Assembly: GCA_003151555.1 (NCBI GenBank)
Contig: PLXU01000066.1
Coordinates: forward strand, 1 to 8,825
Direction of reading: 5' to 3'
Source of the DNA: Acidimicrobiaceae bacterium
GTDB lineage: Bacteria > Actinomycetota > Acidimicrobiia > Acidimicrobiales > RAAP-2
DNA length: 8,825 nt
Shown here one piece after another: positions 5,471 to 8,825 of the stretch (positions are counted from its first letter, which is position 1; each line of letters opens with the position of its first letter). Below the pieces are notes generated by a model that saw nothing but the letters and a program-made list of their open reading frames with translations, was not told the origin of the DNA and did no database searches. The position numbers and the translations under genes were made by a program.

Positions 5471-6318
5471 GCGCTCTCGCGAGCGGCGATAACGGCGTTG
5501 TCGCTACGCAACAGCGCCAGCGCTTCCTCTTCGGCCCGGCGCACCCGGCGCACGCCGATGTCCATCTTGGTGGCGGTGGCCTGCAGCGAGAGGGGGATGG
5601 TGCCGTTGAGGCCGAAGCGAAGCGAGAGTACCTCGCGTTGTAGATCGGTCAGCTTTTCGAGCGCGCCGTGCAACTGGTCGTCCATCATGGTCTGTTCGAT
5701 GTCGCCGACCCAGTCGTGCTGGCTCGGTGCGACGAGGTCACCCAACGTGGTGGCCGAATCGGACGAAGCCGGCTGGTCGAGACTGGCGGTCACTCCCGCC
5801 AGGCCACGCAGGCCCTGGCGTTCGGCCTTGGACATGCCGGTCGCCTCGGTGAGTTCCTCGTCGGTGGGCTTGCGCGCGAAGATTGACGTCAACTCGGCGG
5901 TCGTGGCTTCGAGGCGCTGGAGTTGCTCGCCCACTTCGAGCGGAATTCGAATGGTGCGACCGTGCTGTTGAACCGCGCGCTGGAGCGACTGGCGGATCCA
6001 CCAGGTGGCGTAGGTCGAAAACTTAAAGCCGCGCTCCCAGTCGAACTTCTCCACCGCGCGCAGCAGCCCGAAGGTTCCCTCCTGGACGAGGTCAACCATT
6101 TCGACGCCACGGTCCTGGTAGCGACGGGCCCAGTGCAGCACCAGGCGAAGGTTGGCGGCGACCATCTGCTTCTTGGCCTCTTCGTCACCGGCGGTCACGC
6201 GCTTGGCCAGTTCGACCTGCTCGTCGTAGTTGGGCATGGGGTAGCGGTCGAGGTCGCGCATCAAGAGTCCCAGCATGTCGTTGGTGTTGACTGATGAACG
6301 GTGCACTGCGGTCGTCAT
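5467..6318 (-). CDS. RNA polymerase sigma-70 family factor (group 2-like)
   Basis: This 283-residue sigma factor lacks region 1.1 and so looks like a group 2 (non-essential, SigB/HrdD-like) rather than the primary sigma. Region 1.2 is about 14-50 and region 2.1 about 50-70. Region 2.2 contains DLVQEGTFGLLRAVEKFD (76-93). Regions 2.3-2.4 contain GFKFSTYATWWIRQSLQRAV (97-116), with the aromatic melting residues intact. Region 3.0 follows with RTIRIPLEV. Region 4.2 (about 243-271) is atypical: where primary sigmas read SRERVRQIE, this has GVRRVRRAE, and the TLEEIG part is SLQATA. The -10 reading surface is therefore standard while the -35 recognition helix is altered. The ATG at 6318 has a good GAGGAG (6324-6329) 5 bases upstream. 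It runs in the same direction as rrf2, 132 bp downstream of it, and its TAA overlaps the rluD TAG. I cannot name its regulon. Confidence 0.93.
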   Translation of the reverse strand: MTTAVHRSSVNTNDMLGLLMRDLDRYPMPNYDEQVELAKRVTAGDEEAKKQMVAANLRLVLHWARRYQDRGVEMVDLVQEGTFGLLRAVEKFDWERGFKFSTYATWWIRQSLQRAVQQHGRTIRIPLEVGEQLQRLEATTAELTSIFARKPTDEELTEATGMSKAERQGLRGLAGVTASLDQPASSDSATTLGDLVAPSQHDWVGDIEQTMMDDQLHGALEKLTDLQREVLSLRFGLNGTIPLSLQATATKMDIGVRRVRRAEEEALALLRSDNAVIAARESA

Positions 6319-6335
6319 GGCTTCTCCTCGCCGAT

Positions 6336-6357
6336 AAAAACACCCGTCGCGCCGGTG
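6336..6357 (-). terminator. Possible attenuator-like hairpin with U-run in the sigma gene leader
   Basis: On the minus strand CACC (6357-6354) can pair with GGTG (6344-6341), directly followed by TTTTT (6340-6336). This lies between the predicted promoter and the ribosome-binding site of the sigma factor gene. The stem is only 4 bp, with a possible bulged extension, so termination would be weak at best. It is recorded because the U-run position is right. Confidence 0.2.
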
Positions 6358-6388
6358 GGCGGGGTATTTCTCCTATCGACGCCTAACT

Positions 6389-6417
6389 AATTTACCACGG
6401 GGTAAAGTGGACTTCAA
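6389..6417 (-). promoter_or_regulatory. Candidate promoter of the sigma factor gene
   Basis: On the minus strand TTGAAG (6417-6412) and TAAATT (6394-6389) are separated by exactly 17 bp. Each matches 4 of 6 bases of the primary-sigma consensus. The transcript would start near 6382 and carry a leader of about 64 bases before the ATG at 6318. The spacer holds most of a palindrome (6391-6406), so this promoter could be repressible. Confidence 0.5.
6391..6406. promoter_or_regulatory. Operator-like palindrome TTTACC-N4-GGTAAA
   Basis: A perfect 6-bp inverted repeat with a 4-base centre, 16 bp long, overlaps the predicted -10 of the sigma promoter. Size, symmetry and position fit a dimeric repressor site. 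The neighbouring Rrf2 protein is a candidate binder by proximity only; I do not recognise the motif as a known Rrf2 site. Confidence 0.4.
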
Positions 6418-6430
6418 GGCTTGTAAATAA

Positions 6431-6450
6431 CGAAATCATAAGAAGTTTCG
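6431..6450 (-). terminator. Weak hairpin just after the rrf2 stop codon
   Basis: On the minus strand CGAAA (6450-6446) and TTTCG (6435-6431) form a 5-bp stem with a 10-base loop, followed by TTATTT. It begins directly after the rrf2 TAG. It is too short and AT-rich for a strong terminator, so read-through into the sigma gene is likely. Confidence 0.2.
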
Positions 6451-6900
6451 CTAAGCGCTGTGGGTCTTTTTTACCTTCTGGCCACCTCGGGCCTGGTCCA
6501 CCATGTCGGCCAGGGTAAAGCTCGACAGGTGCTCGCGCATGTGGTTTCCCACGTCGGCCCACACGCCCAACAACACGCACTGGCCCTCGTGATTGCAGGC
6601 CCCATCTTTATGGGGCTCGCCAAAATCGCCCGCCACGATTGGACCGTCGACGGCGGCCACGATTTCGGCCAGCGTGATGGATTCGGCGCCGCGAGCGAGC
6701 ACGTAGCCGCCGCCCACCCCGCGCTTGGAGCGCACGAGTCCGACGCTCTTCAAACTCAGCAGAATCTGTTCCAAATAGGGCTGGGGCAGGCCCGTACGCT
6801 GGGCCAGGTCACGAACCGACGTGGGGGTCGTCAGATCGTCGCGCAGGGCCAGACTGAGCAGTGCTCGGCTGGCGTAGTCTCCTCGCGTAGATACCCTCAT
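6451..6900 (-). CDS. Rrf2/IscR-family winged-helix transcriptional regulator
   Basis: Rrf2 proteins are dimeric winged-helix repressors or activators; many (IscR, NsrR, RsrR) sense Fe-S status, NO or redox state through a bound cluster. The 149-residue product starts with MRVSTRGDYASRALLSLAL. The winged helix follows, with helix-turn-helix VRDLAQRTGLPQPYLEQILLSL (29-50) and wing GLVRSKRGVGGGYVLAR (54-70). A dimerisation helix covers about 108-135. The family cluster loop normally carries three cysteines; here only C102 and C108 (CNHEGQC) are present, and the position of the first holds proline, with H97 nearby. Asp8, a cluster ligand in Streptomyces NsrR, is conserved in RGDYA. Cluster binding is thus possible but unproven. 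The start is ATG 6900, with no Shine-Dalgarno but a leaderless-type -10. It is divergent from bpa and upstream of the sigma gene on the same strand. Confidence 0.93.
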   Translation of the reverse strand: MRVSTRGDYASRALLSLALRDDLTTPTSVRDLAQRTGLPQPYLEQILLSLKSVGLVRSKRGVGGGYVLARGAESITLAEIVAAVDGPIVAGDFGEPHKDGACNHEGQCVLLGVWADVGNHMREHLSSFTLADMVDQARGGQKVKKTHSA

Positions 6901-6906
6901 AGCGCG

Positions 6907-6935
6907 AGTCTACCGAGGCGATTGGCCCCCTTCAG
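6907..6935 (-). promoter_or_regulatory. Leaderless-type promoter of rrf2
   Basis: On the minus strand TAGACT (6912-6907) lies exactly 6 bases before the rrf2 ATG (6900-6898), at -12 to -7. CTGAAG (6935-6930) lies 17 bp further up. With no Shine-Dalgarno before the ATG, a leaderless mRNA is the simplest reading. The TGAAG-17 bp-TANNNT layout is shared with the sigma gene promoter. Confidence 0.55.
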
Positions 6936-6951
6936 CGACTCTCCGGGGGTC
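6924..6951. repeat. GC-rich inverted repeat in the rrf2-bpa divergent gap
   Basis: GGCCCCC (6924-6930) can pair with GGGGGTC (6945-6951), 7 bp with one G-T wobble and a 14-base centre. It is in the middle of the 73-bp divergent intergenic region and touches the predicted rrf2 -35. It could be an operator for autoregulation or chance in GC-rich sequence. Confidence 0.25.
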
Positions 6952-6973
6952 GCGCGTCTGGCACACTGAATAT

Positions 6974-7459
6974 ATGGACGAAGAAAACAATGGCGTGACC
7001 GTCAATCCCGACGAGGTGCTGGACCCGGGCCAGCTCGGCGAAGCGCCCGGCGCGGACGAAGCCACCGATTTCATCAGTCAACCGGCCAAGGTGATGAGAA
7101 TTGGCTCCATGGTCAAGTCACTGCTCGACGAAGCGCGAAGTGCCCCGCTCGACGAAGCGGGTCGAACCCGGCTGCGCGAGATCTACGAGACGTCTATTCG
7201 CGAACTCTCGAGTGCCCTGTCGCCTGATCTGGGTGCCGAACTTTCGCGCATGTCGCCGCCGTTCTCGCCCGACGTGCCGACCGAGTCGGAACTGCGCATC
7301 GCTCAGGCCCAACTCGTGGGGTGGCTGGAGGGACTCTTTCACGGTATTCAGGCCTCCCTGTTCGCCCAGCAGGCGGCCGCCACTGCCCAGCTGGAAAAGA
7401 TGCGTGATCGATCGCTCAATCCGGGCGGCCCGGAGCCTCGCGCCGGGACCTACCTCTAG
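6974..7459 (+). CDS. bpa: Bacterial proteasome activator Bpa/PafE (DUF2587)
   Basis: Bpa (PafE, Rv3780 in M. tuberculosis) is an ATP-independent dodecameric ring that docks on the 20S proteasome, opens its gate and feeds in unfolded or selected proteins without pupylation. The 161-residue protein has an acidic, variable N-terminus (1-34). The family core follows: QPAKVMRIGSMVKSLLDE (36-53), PLDEAGRTRLREIYETSIREL (58-78) and the highly conserved ELRIAQAQLVGWLEGLFHGI (106-125) with LFAQQ. This is the helical bundle lining the ring. The C-terminus ends in GTYL, the GxYL form of the HbYX docking motif that inserts between proteasome alpha subunits. The ATG at 6974 has no Shine-Dalgarno; a CACACT at -12 to -7 is only a weak -10. 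The gene implies that a 20S proteasome (prcBA) is encoded elsewhere. It is divergent from rrf2 and upstream of dnaE. Confidence 0.94.
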   Translation: MDEENNGVTVNPDEVLDPGQLGEAPGADEATDFISQPAKVMRIGSMVKSLLDEARSAPLDEAGRTRLREIYETSIRELSSALSPDLGAELSRMSPPFSPDVPTESELRIAQAQLVGWLEGLFHGIQASLFAQQAAATAQLEKMRDRSLNPGGPEPRAGTYL

Positions 7460-7488
7460 GCGTGGCGGGCGCCGCCGAATGGTGGTAC

Positions 7489-7543
7489 TAGCGTGTAAAT
7501 CCCACGCGTGTAATTTGACGCGATACGCCCGCGAAAGGAAGAG
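7489..7543 (+). promoter_or_regulatory. Candidate promoter region and ribosome-binding site of dnaE
   Basis: The 92-bp gap between bpa and dnaE contains TAGCGT (7489-7494), a TANNNT -10 element giving a leader of about 50 bases. An 8-bp direct repeat GCGTGTAA occurs at 7491-7498 and 7506-7513, 15 bp apart, and it includes half of the perfect palindrome CACGCGTG (7503-7510). A purine-rich ribosome-binding site (AAAGGAAGAG, 7534-7543) precedes the ATG at 7552 by 8 bases. No clear -35 is seen. Confidence 0.4.
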
Positions 7544-7551
7544 CGCCGCGA

Positions 7552-8825
7552 ATGGCTGAAAGCTTCGTACACCTGCACAACCACACCGAGTACTCGATGC
7601 TCGACGGGGCGGCGCGGATTGAAGAATTGGTGCTGGCCGCCAAAGCCGATGGACAGCGTGCGCTCGGCATCACCGACCACGGCAATCTCTACGGAGTCAT
7701 TGATTTTTACGAGGCCTGTCGTAAGCACGACGTGACGCCGATCATTGGTCTCGAGGCCTACATGGCCGCCAATTCGCGCTTTGATCGTCCTGCGCGGCGC
7801 GGCAAGATCGACGACACCGGCGGTGACACCGAAGGCGGTCAGAAGCTCTACCACCACTTGACGTTGCTGGCGACCTCCAACGAGGGTTACCGTAACCTGC
7901 GCGAACTCTCGTCCAAGGCCTTCCTCGAGGGCTACTACTACAAGCCTCGCTTGGACTGGGACCTGCTGGAGCGTTACCACCGAGGTCTGGTGGCGACGTC
8001 GGGCTGTTTGGGCGGTGTCGTTCTCCAGGCGCTGGTGCAGGACAACTACCCCAAGGCCCTCGAGCTGGCCGGTCGACTGCAGAGCATCTTCGGGACCGAG
8101 AACTTCTTCATCGAAATGCAGGATCACGGCATTCCAGAGCAACTGCGCACCAATCCCCAGTTGCTCGAGATCGCCAAGGCCATCCGCGCGCCCCTACTGG
8201 CCACGAACGATTTGCACTACGTGCGTCACGAGGACGCCGAGATGCACGACGCTTTGTTGTGCATCGGGACCGGTTCACTGGTGGCCGATCCGAACCGGTT
8301 CCGGTTTCAGAGCGATCAGCACTATTTGAAGTCCGCGGCCGAGATGCGTTACCTCTTTCGCGACATCCCCGACGCGTGCGACAACACGTTGTTGATCGCC
8401 GAGCGCGCCGACGTGACGATCGAATTCGACAATGACGCGCTGCCGGAGTTCCCGATCCCCGTCGAGTATCAAGGGGCTAGTCACAAGGAGGGCGCGCACC
8501 GCCTGCTGCGCGAACTGACCTACCAGGGCGCGCACGACCGTTACGGTCCGGGCTTTAGCGCAGAGGTGCAGGAACGCTTGGACTACGAGTTGAGCGTCGT
8601 GGCCGACATGGGCTTCTCGGACTACTTCTTGGTGGTGTGGGACATCATTCGCCACGCGCGCGAGCAGGGGATCCGCGTCGGCCCCGGCCGCGGTTCGGCG
8701 GCCGGGTGCTGCATTGCCTACTGCCTGCGCATCGTTGACCTTGATCCAATCCGTTACGGACTGATATTCGAGCGTTTCCTCAACCCCGGTCGCAAGCAGA
8801 TGCCCGACATCGACATGGACTTCGA
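7552..8825 (+). CDS. dnaE: DNA polymerase III subunit alpha DnaE, N-terminal part (3' truncated by window)
   Basis: DnaE is the replicative polymerase subunit. The frame is open from ATG 7552 to the window end (424 codons; the full protein is usually about 1,150-1,200). The PHP domain (about 1-280) begins AESFVHLHNHTEYSMLDG. Residues lining up with the metal ligands of M. tuberculosis DnaE1 are all present: H9, H11, D18, H43, E68, H102, C152, D220 and H222. An active intrinsic PHP 3'-5' proofreading exonuclease is therefore expected. The palm follows, with FSDYFLVVWDI, GPGRGSAAG (377-385) and FERFLNP. The window ends in PDIDMDF, which holds two catalytic aspartates (D421, D423). Right after GPGRGSAAG come three cysteines (C386, C387, C391), where I expect SLVAYAL in relatives. 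The third palm aspartate, fingers, OB fold and clamp-binding motif lie outside. This is DnaE1-type rather than DnaE2, judging by the intact PHP site. Confidence 0.97.
   Translation, partial: MAESFVHLHNHTEYSMLDGAARIEELVLAAKADGQRALGITDHGNLYGVIDFYEACRKHDVTPIIGLEAYMAANSRFDRPARRGKIDDTGGDTEGGQKLYHHLTLLATSNEGYRNLRELSSKAFLEGYYYKPRLDWDLLERYHRGLVATSGCLGGVVLQALVQDNYPKALELAGRLQSIFGTENFFIEMQDHGIPEQLRTNPQLLEIAKAIRAPLLATNDLHYVRHEDAEMHDALLCIGTGSLVADPNRFRFQSDQHYLKSAAEMRYLFRDIPDACDNTLLIAERADVTIEFDNDALPEFPIPVEYQGASHKEGAHRLLRELTYQGAHDRYGPGFSAEVQERLDYELSVVADMGFSDYFLVVWDIIRHAREQGIRVGPGRGSAAGCCIAYCLRIVDLDPIRYGLIFERFLNPGRKQMPDIDMDF

Noticed and set aside
7464..7476. GGCG-N5-CGCC hairpin after bpa as a terminator
   Set aside because: The stem is only 4 bp in GC-rich sequence, with no T-run.
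7515..7520. TTGACG as a -35 for dnaE
   Set aside because: No acceptable -10 lies 16-18 bp downstream; that stretch is the purine-rich ribosome-binding region.
7456..8142. Minus-strand open frame opposite the start of dnaE
   Set aside because: The plus frame is an unmistakable PHP domain of DnaE continuing to the window end; the antisense frame is a shadow.

Overview
This 8.8 kb window looks like the chromosomal core of a fairly GC-rich actinomycete (phylum Actinomycetota). An Acidimicrobiia-like lineage is my best guess, but that is inference from gene content and order only. Three things point to the phylum. The first is the order ftsZ - yggS - sepF - yggT - divIVA at the distal end of the division cluster. 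The second is lspA - rluD, and further on dnaE, downstream of a DksA-like gene. The third is a clear bacterial proteasome activator (Bpa/PafE, DUF2587), a family I know only from proteasome-bearing Actinomycetota.

Positions 1-2837, plus strand, form the cell-division block: the C-terminal part of ftsZ, a PLP-homeostasis protein (yggS), sepF, yggT and divIVA. The genes overlap or sit close together (ftsZ/yggS by 29 bp, sepF/yggT by 4 bp), so they probably form one operon with extra internal promoters. FtsZ makes the ring, SepF tethers it to the membrane, YggT is a small membrane protein and DivIVA marks poles and septum for peripheral growth. Positions 2902-5470 continue on the plus strand. 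They hold a large lysine/alanine-rich protein ending in a DksA/TraR C4 zinc finger, then lspA (lipoprotein signal peptidase) and rluD (23S rRNA pseudouridine synthase).

Positions 5467-6900 are on the minus strand: a sigma-70 family factor whose stop codon overlaps that of rluD, and upstream of it an Rrf2-family regulator. The two may be co-transcribed, but the sigma gene also has its own promoter-like sequence containing a palindrome. Divergent from rrf2, across a 73-bp gap, lies bpa (6974-7459). The window then enters dnaE (DNA polymerase III alpha), which is cut off at its catalytic aspartate motif.

The window is almost fully coding. No stretch of 300 bases or more lacks a gene, and I see no tRNA, rRNA, CRISPR array, insertion sequence or phage gene. 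The most unusual items are the histone-tail-like DksA protein with a recent-looking internal duplication, the sigma factor with an altered -35 recognition helix, apparent leaderless starts of divIVA and rrf2, and the pairing of an Rrf2 regulator with the proteasome activator.
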